Shown one piece after another: positions 16,834 to 25,437 of a stretch of 64,000 bases of DNA. The DNA is from JBBRVW01 sp038246545 (GTDB taxonomy: Bacteria > Actinomycetota > Actinomycetes > JACCUZ01), in contig JBBRVW010000008.1 in the NCBI GenBank assembly GCA_038246545.1, positions 1 through 64,000 of the forward strand, read 5' to 3'. A program made the position numbers and the translations under genes. Within the stretch, counting starts at the first letter, position 1, and every line of letters begins with the position of its first letter. The notes under the pieces were generated by a model. It was not told the DNA's origin and did no database searches. It was given only the letters and a program-made list of their open reading frames with translations.

Positions 16834-17094
16834 TCACCCAGGCCGTCGGAGCAGGTCCCGTCGGGTCCGGTAGTCGTCCTCGTCGATGTCGCCCCGGGCC
16901 AGTCGTTCGTCGAGCAGGCGTTCAGCCTGCGCCGAGCCTCCCTCGTGACCCGTGCCCTGCGCGGCGTCGCGACCGCCGAGCGTTCGCACGAGGACGATGA
17001 CCACCGCTGCGGTCAACGCGACCAGCAGCACCATCAGAAGGCTCATCCCCAGCCAGTTGCTCGAGCCGTGGCCGTAGTCGTGGTCCCACATCAT
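16834..17094 (-). CDS. Small membrane protein with SHOCT domain
   Basis: Protein of 86 aa. A short histidine-containing N-terminus (MMWDHDYGHGSS) is followed by one membrane helix (about residues 15-38) and a C-terminal SHOCT motif (QAERLLDERLARGDIDEDDYRTRRDLL), a short oligomerisation element. ATG 17094 has AGGGAG at 6 nt. Function unknown. Such proteins often sit near metal-homeostasis genes, and CsoR-like operators lie 1.7 kb away, but there is no direct link. Confidence 0.8.
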   Translation of the reverse strand: MMWDHDYGHGSSNWLGMSLLMVLLVALTAAVVIVLVRTLGGRDAAQGTGHEGGSAQAERLLDERLARGDIDEDDYRTRRDLLRRPG

Positions 17095-17220
17095 GTTCAG
17101 CTCCCTGTTCGGTCCCGGCCAGCCTGCGCCCAGTCCCCCGGCTGCCGCAGAGTCGTTGGCCCCGGGGATCAGGCCCTTGGGCCTCGGCCGAACGATCGGC
17201 GCCGGCTGCGGGGCGCACCA

Positions 17221-17263
17221 GCGGGCTGCCACCCGGCAACGTGGGTCGCGAACGGCAGCCCGC
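17221..17263 (-). terminator. Hairpin after the DHA2 transporter gene
   Basis: GCGGGCTGCC and its complement GGCAGCCCGC, 10-bp arms with a 23-nt loop, 15 bp past the transporter stop. Confidence 0.5.
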
Positions 17264-17278
17264 CGATGTGCCCGCTGC

Positions 17279-18741
17279 TCAGGCGGCCGCCGCGGCCGAC
17301 ACCGGGTCCTCCGCCGGCACGGCCTCGGGTCCGGGCAGGCGCAGTGTGACCACAGCAAGGACAGCCCCAGCAGCAGCGACGACGGCCGCGCCCACGAACG
17401 CGGCGGAGTAGCCGTCGGTGAGCGACGACACGTTCCCGAGCCGGTCCGCGCCGTTCGCCACGGCGATGGCGGTCATCGCGGCCAGGCCGAGCGCTGAGCC
17501 GACCTGATAGCTGGTGTTCACCAGACCGGCCGCCAGGCCGCCCTCCTCCGGACGGGCCGAGGACAGAGCGATCCCGAGAGACGGGATGAACGCCAGGCTC
17601 ATGCCGGCCGCGGCGACCAAGGACGCAGGCAGGACGTCCGTGACGTAGCTGCCGCCGGGCGGACGAGGGCGAGCAGCCCCAACCCGACCGAGAGCACACC
17701 CATGCCGGACACCAGCACCACCTTCGGGCCGAACCTGGCGATGGCACGTGGGGCCACGACCACCATGCCGGCCATGATCAACACCGTCATCGGAAGCAGA
17801 GCGGACCCGGACGGGAACGCGGACAGACCCAGCACCTGCTGCAGGTACAGGTTCAGGAAGAACCACATCGGCACCCAGGCCGCCCCGAGCAGGAGCTGCG
17901 CCACGTTGGCCGCCCCCAGCGCCGGGGTGCGGAAGATGCCGAGCCGTACCAGCGGGTGCCGGTGCCGGGACTGGCCGGCCAGGAACGCGACGAGCAGCGC
18001 GAGCGCGCCGGACCCGACAAGCAACGTCGCCGCTGACCCCCAGCCCACCTCGGGTGCCCGGACGATCGCATAGACCAGTGCGCCGAGGCCGCCCGTGACG
18101 GTGACCGCGCCGAACCAGTCGTGCGTGCCGTGACTGCCGGGCACCTCGGGCATGAGGCGCGGTGCGAGCGCTACGGCGGCGAGCGCGATCGGGATGTTCA
18201 GGTAGAAGACCCACGGCCAGGACGCGTACTCGGTGATGACGCCGCCGAGGAACACGCCGGCGGTACCGCCGGCCGGTGCGGCCGCCCCGTACAGGGCCAG
18301 GGCCTTGGTGAGCTCCTTCCGGTCGGAACCGAACAGCACCATGAGCAGGGTCAGCGCCGACGGGGCGATGAGTGCGGCGCCCGCTCCCTGCGCGGCCCGC
18401 CCGACCAGCTCGACAGCGACGTCGCCGGCAGCCCCGGCGACGGCAGACCCCGCGAGCAGGACGAACCAGCCGGCGACGAACACCCGCCTGGCCCCGAGCA
18501 GGTCCGAGAGGCGGCCGCCGAGCAGCAGCAGGCCGCCGAAGGCGACGACGTAGGCGACGACGTAGGCGTTGAAGACCCAGGACAGGTCCTGCGGGGCGAA
18601 TCCGAGGTCCACCCGCATCTCCGGCAGGGCGACCCCGATGATGGACGTGTCCATGATGACCATGAACTGGGCGGCGGCGATGAGACCGAGAGCCCACCAC
18701 CGCTGGGTTCCGGTGGCCCCCGGACGTGGTGACGTCGGCAT
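17279..18741 (-). pseudogene. DHA2-type (14-helix) MFS efflux transporter, frameshifted
   Basis: The first part (ATG 18741, GGAGG at 8 nt) has motif A as GGRLSDLLGARR and a drug:H+ antiporter motif C-like stretch (ALYGAAAPAGGTAGVFLGG). Near 17660 one base is missing: LALVRP leads to a stop at 17599, while the next frame continues in family sequence (PGGSYVTDVLPASLVAAAGMS to the end) for the last helices and stops at 17279. Without the shift it would be about 487 aa, normal for QacA/EmrB-type pumps. It is divergent from the nuo-like operon and shares its operator region. A sequencing error cannot be excluded. Confidence 0.8.
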
Positions 18742-18760
18742 GGCATGTGCCTCCGATTCG

Positions 18761-18777
18761 ATACCCCCAGTGGGTAT
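18761..18777. promoter_or_regulatory. CsoR/RcnR-like operator 1
   Basis: ATACCC, CCAGT, GGGTAT: G/C tracts flanked by AT ends, as in copper- or nickel-sensing CsoR/RcnR repressor sites. It is 20 bp upstream of the transporter ATG on the minus strand. Confidence 0.55.
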
Positions 18778-18806
18778 ATCGCCGATCAAGGCAACCGGCC
18801 TGGCGC

Positions 18807-18825
18807 TATACGTCCAGGGGGTATA
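18807..18825. promoter_or_regulatory. CsoR/RcnR-like operator 2
   Basis: TATAC and GTATA flank CGTCCAGGGG, with the same CCAGNGGG core as operator 1, 46 bp away. It lies on the nuoA side of the divergent intergenic region. Confidence 0.5.
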
Positions 18826-18912
18826 TGCTCCCTGCTGCTAGCCACGGAGGTGCAGGGCGGTCGAGAGCCCGGGTACCTGCCCTGACGACCGAGCCTCGGC
18901 GGAGGAGACACG

Positions 18913-18954
18913 ATGACCCGCACGTCGGCGGCCCGGCCGGACGACCGCTCGTGA
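18913..18954 (+). CDS. 13-codon leader ORF coupled to nuoA
   Basis: ATG 18913 has a strong GGAGGAG site and encodes MTRTSAARPDDRS. Its TGA overlaps the nuoA GTG as GTGA. nuoA has no ribosome site of its own, so ribosomes are probably delivered by this leader. Confidence 0.5.
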   Translation: MTRTSAARPDDRS

Positions 18955-19301
18955 CCGGCTACGCGGGGGCGGTGTCGATGCTGCTCACCGCCCTGGGCGG
19001 GATCGCTGCGCTCTACGGCGTCCATCGGTTGACCAGCGTGCGCGCCGACGCCGTGACGACCCTGCCGTTCCTCTCGGGGTGGGGGCCGGACCAGCACGCG
19101 CTGTCGCGGTTCCACGCGCGCTGGTACCCGATGACGTTGCTGTTCCTCGCCTTCGACGTCGAGATGCTGTTCATGTACCCGTGGGCCGTTGTCGTCGCCC
19201 GGGTCGGCGCGTCGGCCGTCGTCGAGATGTTCCTCTTCCTCGGAGCCCTGCTGGTGCCGGTCGTGTGGGCGTGGCGAGAGGGCGCACTGCGATGGGTGTG
19301 A
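18951..19301 (+). CDS. nuoA: NADH-quinone oxidoreductase subunit A-like protein
   Basis: Membrane protein of 116 aa with three helices. Family features are the polar loop around DQHALSRFHARWYPMTLLFLAFDVEMLFMYPW, which holds the conserved FDVE acidic pair in helix 2, and a C-terminal helix ending VVWAWREGALRW. It is the first structural gene of an eight-gene overlapping set. GTG 18951 overlaps the leader stop, and no alternative start has a ribosome site. Confidence 0.85.
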   Translation: MTGYAGAVSMLLTALGGIAALYGVHRLTSVRADAVTTLPFLSGWGPDQHALSRFHARWYPMTLLFLAFDVEMLFMYPWAVVVARVGASAVVEMFLFLGALLVPVVWAWREGALRWV

Positions 19302-20287
19302 CCGAGGTGCTCGCAGGCCGTGCAGTCCGGCGCGCGCACGTGCTCACCGTCGAGGTGCCCGGCTGGTGGTTGGCCCGCGCCCGGGTGGAGAGCGCCGCCG
19401 TCGCGCGCGGCTGGCAGCTGGCGACCTCGCCCGCGGACGCCGACGTCCTGGCCGTCTGCGGGCCCCCAGGTGACGGACTCGCCGCCGCGGTCGAGCGGGT
19501 CTGGCAGCAGCTGCCCGGCCCGCGAGCACGCGTGGAGGTGGCGGGCACCGACCTGGGGGCGGCCGAGACCGCGCTGACCCGCGCTGCGGAGCTGCTGCAG
19601 ACCACCGGCGCGTCGGACACCCCGGCGGACCACGTGCCGCCCGGGCAGCACGATGGGCACGACGCCGGCCACGGCGCCGGGCACGACTCGGCCATGCACG
19701 GTGACATGGCGCCGGCCGGCATCCCGCTTGCCGAGGGGGCCGACGACCGCGACGGCCTGGAGATGGACGTCCTGGCGGTGCCGCTGGGCCCGATCCTCCC
19801 CTGCTGGCCGGGCGGGCTGGTGCTCCGTTGCCGGCTGCACGGAGACGTGGTGGCCGAGGCCACCGTCGACACGCTGCCGGCAGCTGCGGCGCCGGCCGAC
19901 CTCCCCGCTGCCGCCACTGCGGTGGCGGTCGCGCGGCGCCACGACGCGGCCGGCCAGCTGCTGGAGCTGGCCGGCTGGGACGACGCCGCGACGGCGGCCC
20001 GCCGGCTGCGGGACCGGTTGCTCGCCGGGGAGGCGCCGGAACGCGTCGGCACCGACGCCGGACGGCTGCACCAGCGCGTGAGCCGCTCGCGCACCTTGCG
20101 CTGGTCGCTGACGGCGGAGGTCCGGGACCGGCTCCTCGGGATGCTCGACGGGACCGTCGAAGCCGGGCCGGCGGGCGCTGCGCTGGAGATGCTGCCCGGC
20201 CGCGTCGCCGGCCTCGACCTCGCGGGGGTGCGCCTCGTCGTCGCCGGCCTTGCCCTCGACCTGTCGTCTGCGGCGGCCGATGCCTGA
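19292..20287 (+). CDS. Fused NuoB/NuoD-like subunit, cysteine-poor and His-rich
   Basis: Protein of 331 aa that I assign by position and weak similarity. Residues 10-80 (ARGWQLATSPADADVLAVCGPP, then VERVWQQLPGPRARVEV) resemble the NuoB core, but the four cysteines that bind cluster N2 are missing. Residues about 110-135 are a His/Asp/Gly stretch (QHDGHDAGHGAGHDSAMHGD) able to bind metal. Residues 150-190 (LGPILPCWPGGLVLRCRLHGD) and the RVSRSRTLRW segment recall NuoD. It sits where nuoB-C-D would be. ATG 19292 overlaps nuoA by 10 bases; GTG 19298 (GTGA overlap) is an alternative. It cannot carry N2 as in complex I, so its role is open. Confidence 0.6.
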   Translation: MGVTEVLAGRAVRRAHVLTVEVPGWWLARARVESAAVARGWQLATSPADADVLAVCGPPGDGLAAAVERVWQQLPGPRARVEVAGTDLGAAETALTRAAELLQTTGASDTPADHVPPGQHDGHDAGHGAGHDSAMHGDMAPAGIPLAEGADDRDGLEMDVLAVPLGPILPCWPGGLVLRCRLHGDVVAEATVDTLPAAAAPADLPAAATAVAVARRHDAAGQLLELAGWDDAATAARRLRDRLLAGEAPERVGTDAGRLHQRVSRSRTLRWSLTAEVRDRLLGMLDGTVEAGPAGAALEMLPGRVAGLDLAGVRLVVAGLALDLSSAAADA

Positions 20288-21221
20288 CGTCGGTGTCGTC
20301 GAGGTCGGCGCCACCTGGGCGCCGGCAGCCGTCGCGGTGGTCGCGGGGCTGGCCGTGGCCGCGTCGGCGCTGGACGGTGCGCTCGCGGCCCGCAGCGCCG
20401 GCCGACCGGCCAGGACCGGCCTGTCGGCTCCCCTGGACGAGACGGCCCGCCTGCTGCGGCAGCGGCGGCGGGTCACCGTCGCTGCCGACTCGGCGCTGTG
20501 GCGGGCCGGTGGTGGCGGGCTGCTGGTGGCCGCGCTCCTGATGGTGGTCGTCGTCCCCCTGGGCCGGTTCACCCTGGCCGACCTGCCGGTCGGCATCGTG
20601 TGGTTCAACGCCATGGACGTCGTCGTCTGGGCTGCGGTGTGGCTTGCCGGCTGGGGCCCGAACTCGGCGCACGCCCTGGTGGCCGGCTACCGGTTCCTCG
20701 CGCTGGCCCTGGCCTACGAGCTGCCGCTGATGTTCGCGCTCACCGCCCCTGCCGTCGCCGCCGGAAGCCTGCGGGTCGGCGAGGTCGCCGCGTCGCAGGA
20801 CGGCTGGTGGTACGTCGTGCAGATGCCGGTCGCGTTCCTCGTGTTCTGCGGGGGGGTGGTGGCCTTCTCGGTGTGGGGCCCCTTCTCGGTGCCGGCCGGA
20901 GCCGACGTCGCCGGCGGCATCCTGACCGAGCTGTCCGGAGTCGACCGGCTGCTCGTCCAGGCCGGCCGCTACGCGCTGATGGTTGCCGGCTCCGCGTTCG
21001 CGGTCCCGCTGTTCCTGGGCGGCGGGGCCGGCCCGCTAATGCCCGGCTGGGCGTGGGTGCTGGTCAAGACGGCGCTGCTGCTGGCCGTGCTGGTCGCGCT
21101 GCGCAGACGGCTCCCCGCCCTGCCACCGGACCGGTTCGCCGAGGTGGGCTGGCTGGTGCTGCTCCCCCTCACCCTGCTGCAGGTGCTCGTCGTCGCCGTG
21201 CTCGCCGTCGGAAGGGGCTGA
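20280..21221 (+). CDS. nuoH: NuoH-like membrane subunit
   Basis: Protein of 313 aa with about eight helices. It keeps the YELPLMFAL segment (conserved YE.P in helix 5) and the TELSG motif that matches NuoH TEYSG. The acidic quinone-site loop of true NuoH (AETNRAPFDLPEAE) is here VAFSVWGPFSVPAGAD, so nearly all its glutamates are gone. The ATG overlaps the upstream stop by 8 bases. The changes suggest that the subunit no longer couples ubiquinone or menaquinone reduction in the usual way. Confidence 0.75.
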   Translation: MPDVGVVEVGATWAPAAVAVVAGLAVAASALDGALAARSAGRPARTGLSAPLDETARLLRQRRRVTVAADSALWRAGGGGLLVAALLMVVVVPLGRFTLADLPVGIVWFNAMDVVVWAAVWLAGWGPNSAHALVAGYRFLALALAYELPLMFALTAPAVAAGSLRVGEVAASQDGWWYVVQMPVAFLVFCGGVVAFSVWGPFSVPAGADVAGGILTELSGVDRLLVQAGRYALMVAGSAFAVPLFLGGGAGPLMPGWAWVLVKTALLLAVLVALRRRLPALPPDRFAEVGWLVLLPLTLLQVLVVAVLAVGRG

Positions 21222-21226
21222 GGACC

Positions 21227-21787
21227 GTGCTGTCGGACCTGGTGTTCTGGGGCTTGGCCGTCGTCGCAGTGCTCTCCGGCGCCTACGTGTTCCGGGTCGA
21301 CTCGATGGCCCGCGCGACGTACGCGCTCGCGGTGTCGTTCGTCGCTGTCGGCGCTGCGCTGCTGCTGATGCGACTGGACTACGTGGGCCTCGTGACCGTC
21401 TTGATGATGGTGATGGAGATGGCCGTGATGGCCGTCTACATGGTGATGTTCATGGGGATGAACCCGGCGCTGATGCCCATGAGCATGGTGCACGGCAACC
21501 GGACCGCAGTGGCCGCTGCGGTGACGGTGTTCGTCGTCCTCGGGGGCGGGGTGCTGCTGGTGGACTGGCCGGCCCGCAGGGGCGTGCCGGCGCCGGACAC
21601 GGTGGCTGCCCTCGGCGAGGCCCTGATGGGCTCGAAGATGCTGGTGATGATGGCGATCAGCCCGGTGATGATCGCCACCATGGTGGCCGGCATCGCGCTG
21701 GCTGCGCCGCGCGGACGGTACGACCGCTTCGGTGACGACCTGCGCGAGCGCGCCTCCGACCCGCAGCCGGGAGGTGTCGGGCGGTGA
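21227..21787 (+). CDS. nuoJ: NuoJ-like membrane subunit
   Basis: Protein of 186 aa from GTG 21227, 5 bp after nuoH. Five hydrophobic helices are visible. Helix 3 (LDYVGLVTVLMMVMEMAVMAVYMVMFMGM) corresponds to the flexible pi-bulge helix of NuoJ but is unusually rich in methionine. The downstream segment MNPALMPMSMVHGNRTA adds more Met and one His, a composition that could bind soft metals such as copper. The C-terminal tail is soluble and charged. It overlaps nuoK by GTGA. Confidence 0.75.
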   Translation: MLSDLVFWGLAVVAVLSGAYVFRVDSMARATYALAVSFVAVGAALLLMRLDYVGLVTVLMMVMEMAVMAVYMVMFMGMNPALMPMSMVHGNRTAVAAAVTVFVVLGGGVLLVDWPARRGVPAPDTVAALGEALMGSKMLVMMAISPVMIATMVAGIALAAPRGRYDRFGDDLRERASDPQPGGVGR

Positions 21788-22086
21788 GCCTCGAGGCGGT
21801 CCTCCTCGTCGCTGCCGCGCTGTTCGCGGTCGGCGTCTACGGCGCCCTGTCGCAGCAGGTCGTCGTGATGGTGATGATGGGACTCGAGCTGATGGTCAAC
21901 GCGGTCGTGCTCGCAGCCGCCGCCATGTGGTGGTTCCTGGCGCCGGACCCGACCGGGCAGGTGCTGCTGCTGGTCGTCATCGCGGCCATGACCGTCGAGA
22001 TGGCGATGGGCTTCGCGGTGGCCACGCTGCTGCACCGGTCCCGCGGCTCCGACATGACCGACATGGCCGGGGACCTCGCCGGATGA
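21784..22086 (+). CDS. nuoK: NADH-quinone oxidoreductase subunit K-like protein
   Basis: Three-helix protein of 100 aa. The two membrane glutamates that define NuoK/MrpC proteins are present: one in GLELMVNAVVL (helix 2) and one in MTVEMAMGFAV (helix 3). Size is exactly that of the family. Overlaps of 4 bases with nuoJ and nuoL show tight coupling. Confidence 0.9.
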   Translation: MSLEAVLLVAAALFAVGVYGALSQQVVVMVMMGLELMVNAVVLAAAAMWWFLAPDPTGQVLLLVVIAAMTVEMAMGFAVATLLHRSRGSDMTDMAGDLAG

Positions 22087-23942
22087 GTGCTGTCCTCTGG
22101 CTGCTCGTCCTGGTGCCCGCGGCCGCGGGCGCCGTGCTCTGCACGGTCGGGCGTCGCGCCGACCGGCTCGCCCCATGGCTGTCAGTCGCCACCGCGTCGG
22201 CGGTCCTCGTGCTGGCTGCCGTCGCCGGACTCGCGACCGGCGTGCCGCGGGTGGAGGTGGCCTTCGTCGCCGACGGCCCGTTCGGGCTGGCCGTCGACCC
22301 GCTGGCGGCGGTCGTGGCACCGACAGTCGGGGCCGTGACGCTGCTCGTGCTGCTGTTCGCGGCCGGCGACATCACCGCCGACCGGGCCCGGTTCCACGGC
22401 CTGATGCTGCTGTTCACCGCGGCGGTCATGGTGACGGTGGCGGCCACCTCGCTGCCGACCCTGCTGGTCGGCTGGGAGGTGATGGGCGCGACGTCGTACG
22501 CCCTGATCGGTTTCTGGTGGCGCGACGACGACCGGGTGTCGGCCGGGGCTACCGCATTCCTCACGACCCGCGCGGCCGATCTCGGCCTGTACCTCGCCGC
22601 CGGGGCGGCCCTGGCCGGTGGTGCCGGACTCGGGCTGGCCGAGCTGCCGGCCGCGAGCCCCGGCTGGCGGGACGTGGTGGCCGCGGGGGTGCTGGTGGCA
22701 GCACTCGGCAAGGCGGCGCAGCTGCCGTTCTCGTTCTGGCTGTCCCGGGCGATGGCGGGACCCAGCCCGGTCAGCGCCCTGCTGCACTCGGCCGCGATGG
22801 TGGCGATGGGCGGCTACCTGCTGCTGCGGTCGGCCCCGTTGCTCGCCGCCACCGGCTGGGCGGCGACAACCGCCTCCTGGGTCGGTGCGATCACCGCGGT
22901 GCTGCTCGGCGCCGTCGCCCTCGCGCAGCGCGACCTCAAGCAGCTTCTTGCGGCGTCCACGTCGGCGCAGCTCGGCTTCGTGGTCCTCGCGGCCGGCACG
23001 TCGGCCGTCGCCGGCGGGACGGCGCACCTGGTGGCGCACGCGGCGACCAAGGCGGTGCTGTTCCTCGCCGCCGGCGCGTGGCTGTCGGCGCTGGGCACCA
23101 AGCAGCTGGCCGGGCTGCGCGGCGCCGCCCGGCAGTGGCCGGTGGTCGGGGTCGCGTTCGGCGTCGGCGCACTGGCCCTGGCCGGGGTCGTGCCGCTGTC
23201 GCTGTGGGCCACCAAGGACGCCGTGCTCGCCGGGGCCCGCGAGCAGTCGACGGCTCTGTACGTCGTGGCGCTGGCCGGTGCCGCGCTGTCCGCGGCCTAC
23301 GCCGGCAAGGCGCTGCTCGTGGTGTGGCGCGGTGTCGGCGGCGGGCCGGGTCGTCGCGCGGTCGAGCAGGAGTGGGACTCCGAGGAGCGTGGCAGCCGCC
23401 GGGTCGGGTGGCTCGAGCAGGCCCCGCTGGTCGTGCTGGCCGCCGGTGCCGCCGTCCTCGGGGTACTCGCCCTGCCACCGGTCGGCGACGCGCTTCAGCG
23501 TGGACTGGGCGTGCCGGCCGAGCCGTCGGCCGGACCGGCCGAGCTGGCGCTCTCCGCGGTGCTGGCGCTGGTCGTGCTGGCGGCCGTCGCCCGGTGGCGC
23601 GCGCCCGAGCCGGCCTGGGCGCTCGACTGGCTCAAGCTGGAGCCGCTGACCGACGCGGTAGTCGTGCGCCCGGTCCTGGCGCTCGCCGAGTCGCTGGCCC
23701 GCTTCGACGACCACGTCCTGGACGCCGGCGTCACCCGGGTCGCGCGTGGCGGGCTGGCGCTGGGACGGCTGGCCGGCCGGACCGACGTGGCCGTGGACGC
23801 CGCTGTCGCAGCGGTCGCCGCCGGCACCCGCCGGCTCGGCTCGCTGGCCAGGCGACCGCAGACCGGCCAGCTGCACCAGTACTACCTGCAGACGCTGGCG
23901 GTCCTCGCCGCCGGTGCCGTCCTCCTCCTGGTGGTGACCTGA
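22083..23942 (+). CDS. nuoL: NADH-quinone oxidoreductase subunit L-like antiporter subunit
   Basis: Protein of 619 aa. The proton-channel residues are retained: the helix-5 Glu in LVGWEVMGATSYALIGFWW, the helix-7 Lys in ALGKAAQLPFSFWLSRAM, and the segment GPSPVSALLHSAAMV. After the 14-helix core there is a C-terminal extension with a lateral amphipathic helix region and a last membrane helix, as in NuoL and not in MrpA. It is therefore a competent ion-translocating subunit. Confidence 0.93.
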   Translation: MSAVLWLLVLVPAAAGAVLCTVGRRADRLAPWLSVATASAVLVLAAVAGLATGVPRVEVAFVADGPFGLAVDPLAAVVAPTVGAVTLLVLLFAAGDITADRARFHGLMLLFTAAVMVTVAATSLPTLLVGWEVMGATSYALIGFWWRDDDRVSAGATAFLTTRAADLGLYLAAGAALAGGAGLGLAELPAASPGWRDVVAAGVLVAALGKAAQLPFSFWLSRAMAGPSPVSALLHSAAMVAMGGYLLLRSAPLLAATGWAATTASWVGAITAVLLGAVALAQRDLKQLLAASTSAQLGFVVLAAGTSAVAGGTAHLVAHAATKAVLFLAAGAWLSALGTKQLAGLRGAARQWPVVGVAFGVGALALAGVVPLSLWATKDAVLAGAREQSTALYVVALAGAALSAAYAGKALLVVWRGVGGGPGRRAVEQEWDSEERGSRRVGWLEQAPLVVLAAGAAVLGVLALPPVGDALQRGLGVPAEPSAGPAELALSAVLALVVLAAVARWRAPEPAWALDWLKLEPLTDAVVVRPVLALAESLARFDDHVLDAGVTRVARGGLALGRLAGRTDVAVDAAVAAVAAGTRRLGSLARRPQTGQLHQYYLQTLAVLAAGAVLLLVVT

Positions 23943-23944
23943 CC

Positions 23945-25435
23945 GTGCTGACCCTGATCGTCGTCCTGCCGTTGGTCGCGGCCGCGGTCCTCGCCACGGT
24001 CCGCGTCTCCGACGCGGCGGCCCGCTGGGCCTGGCTGGCCGTCACGCTGGCCGAACTCGCAGCCGTGGTCGGCGTCTGGCTCGCCTACGAGTCACCGGAC
24101 GCCGGTGCCCTCGCGTTCGAGCAGCAGGTCGCGTGGATCCCCGGTGTCGACAGCAGCTACCACGTCGGCGTGGACGGGCTGTCGCTGCCGCTCGTGGCGC
24201 TGACCGCCGTCGTGTTCGTGGCGTGCGCGATCTACTCGCTGCACGAGCAACAGCGACCGCGTGCGCTGGCGGCACTGTTCCTGTTCCTGCAGTTCACCTG
24301 CTTCGGCCTGTTCGTGGCCGCCGACCTGCTGGTCTTCTTCGTCTTCTTCGACCTGTCCATCGTCGCGATGTACTTCGTCATCGCCGGCTGGGGGCACGGC
24401 GAGCGGGCGGCCAGGTCGGCCCTGCAGTTCTTCCTCTACACGTTCCTCGGCTCGCTGGCGCTGCTGCTCGGCTTCATCGGGCTCTACGTGCTCGCCGAGC
24501 CGCACACCTTCGACATGGTCCGGCTGACCGCCGAGGCACCGGCCGCGACGGCCGGCGTGCAGGGCGGGCTGGTACTGGCCGCCGTCCTGCTCGGGCTGGC
24601 GGTGAAGACACCGACTGTGCCGTTCCACACCTGGCTGCCGCCGGCGCACACCGACGCGCCCGCCGTCGGCTCCGCCGTGCTGGCCGGTGTCCTGCTGAAG
24701 ATGGGCACCTACGGCTTCGTCCGCATCGCGATGCCGATGCTGCCGTCGGCCTGGCGGGCGTGGGCCTGGGTGGTGCTGGCGGTGGGTCTGGTGTCGGTGC
24801 TCTACGGCGCGCTGGTCGCGCTGGCGCAGACCGACCTCAAGCGGATGATCGCCTACACCTCGGTCAACCACATGGGCTACGTCGTGCTCGCGGTCGGTGC
24901 CGCCGGGCTGGTCAGCCGCAGCGACGCACAGGCCCGGGAGGTCGCGGTGACCGGCGCCGTGACCCAGATGGTCAGCCACGGGCTCATCACGGCCGCGCTG
25001 TTCCTGCTGGCCGGCGTGCTGCACCGGCGGGCCGGCAGCTACGACATGGGCAGCTACGGCGGGCTGGCCGGCCCGGCGCCGCGCTTCGCCGGGCTGTTCG
25101 CCGTCGGCGCCTTCGCCTCCCTGGGGCTGCCGGCGTTCTCCGGCTTCATCGCCGAGTTCCAGGTCTTCGCGGGCAGCGTCGCCGCGACGGCGTGGGCCGC
25201 CCCGGCACTGCTCGGCATCCTCGTCACGGCGGCCCTGTTCCTGCGGGCGATGCAGCAGCTGCTCACGGGTCCGACCCGCGGCGCCTCCGAAGGCTTCACC
25301 GACCTGGGCCGCACCGAGACGACCGCGATCGGCTCGATGCTGCTCCTGTCGTTGCTCGTCGGAGTCGTGCCCCGGCCGCTGCTCGGTGTCATCGAGCCGG
25401 CCGCCCGCAGCGTGGTCGACGCGGTGGCGCGCTAG
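23945..25435 (+). CDS. nuoM: NADH-quinone oxidoreductase subunit M-like antiporter subunit
   Basis: Protein of 496 aa from GTG 23945, 2 bp after nuoL. It shows the family blocks YHVGVDGLSLPL, LGLAVKTPTVPFHTWLPPAH (helix-7 Lys present), GVLLKMGTYG (second Lys) and AQTDLKRMIAYTSVNHMG. The helix-5 glutamate normally found before the VPMYF motif is replaced by aspartate here (FFDLSIVAMYF), a conservative but uncommon change at the proton-loading site. Confidence 0.92.
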   Translation: MLTLIVVLPLVAAAVLATVRVSDAAARWAWLAVTLAELAAVVGVWLAYESPDAGALAFEQQVAWIPGVDSSYHVGVDGLSLPLVALTAVVFVACAIYSLHEQQRPRALAALFLFLQFTCFGLFVAADLLVFFVFFDLSIVAMYFVIAGWGHGERAARSALQFFLYTFLGSLALLLGFIGLYVLAEPHTFDMVRLTAEAPAATAGVQGGLVLAAVLLGLAVKTPTVPFHTWLPPAHTDAPAVGSAVLAGVLLKMGTYGFVRIAMPMLPSAWRAWAWVVLAVGLVSVLYGALVALAQTDLKRMIAYTSVNHMGYVVLAVGAAGLVSRSDAQAREVAVTGAVTQMVSHGLITAALFLLAGVLHRRAGSYDMGSYGGLAGPAPRFAGLFAVGAFASLGLPAFSGFIAEFQVFAGSVAATAWAAPALLGILVTAALFLRAMQQLLTGPTRGASEGFTDLGRTETTAIGSMLLLSLLVGVVPRPLLGVIEPAARSVVDAVAR

Positions 25436-25437
25436 CG

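Noticed and set aside
22182..23876. 564-codon minus-strand ORF opposite nuoL
   Set aside because: It lacks any recognisable domain and mirrors a conserved membrane-protein gene.
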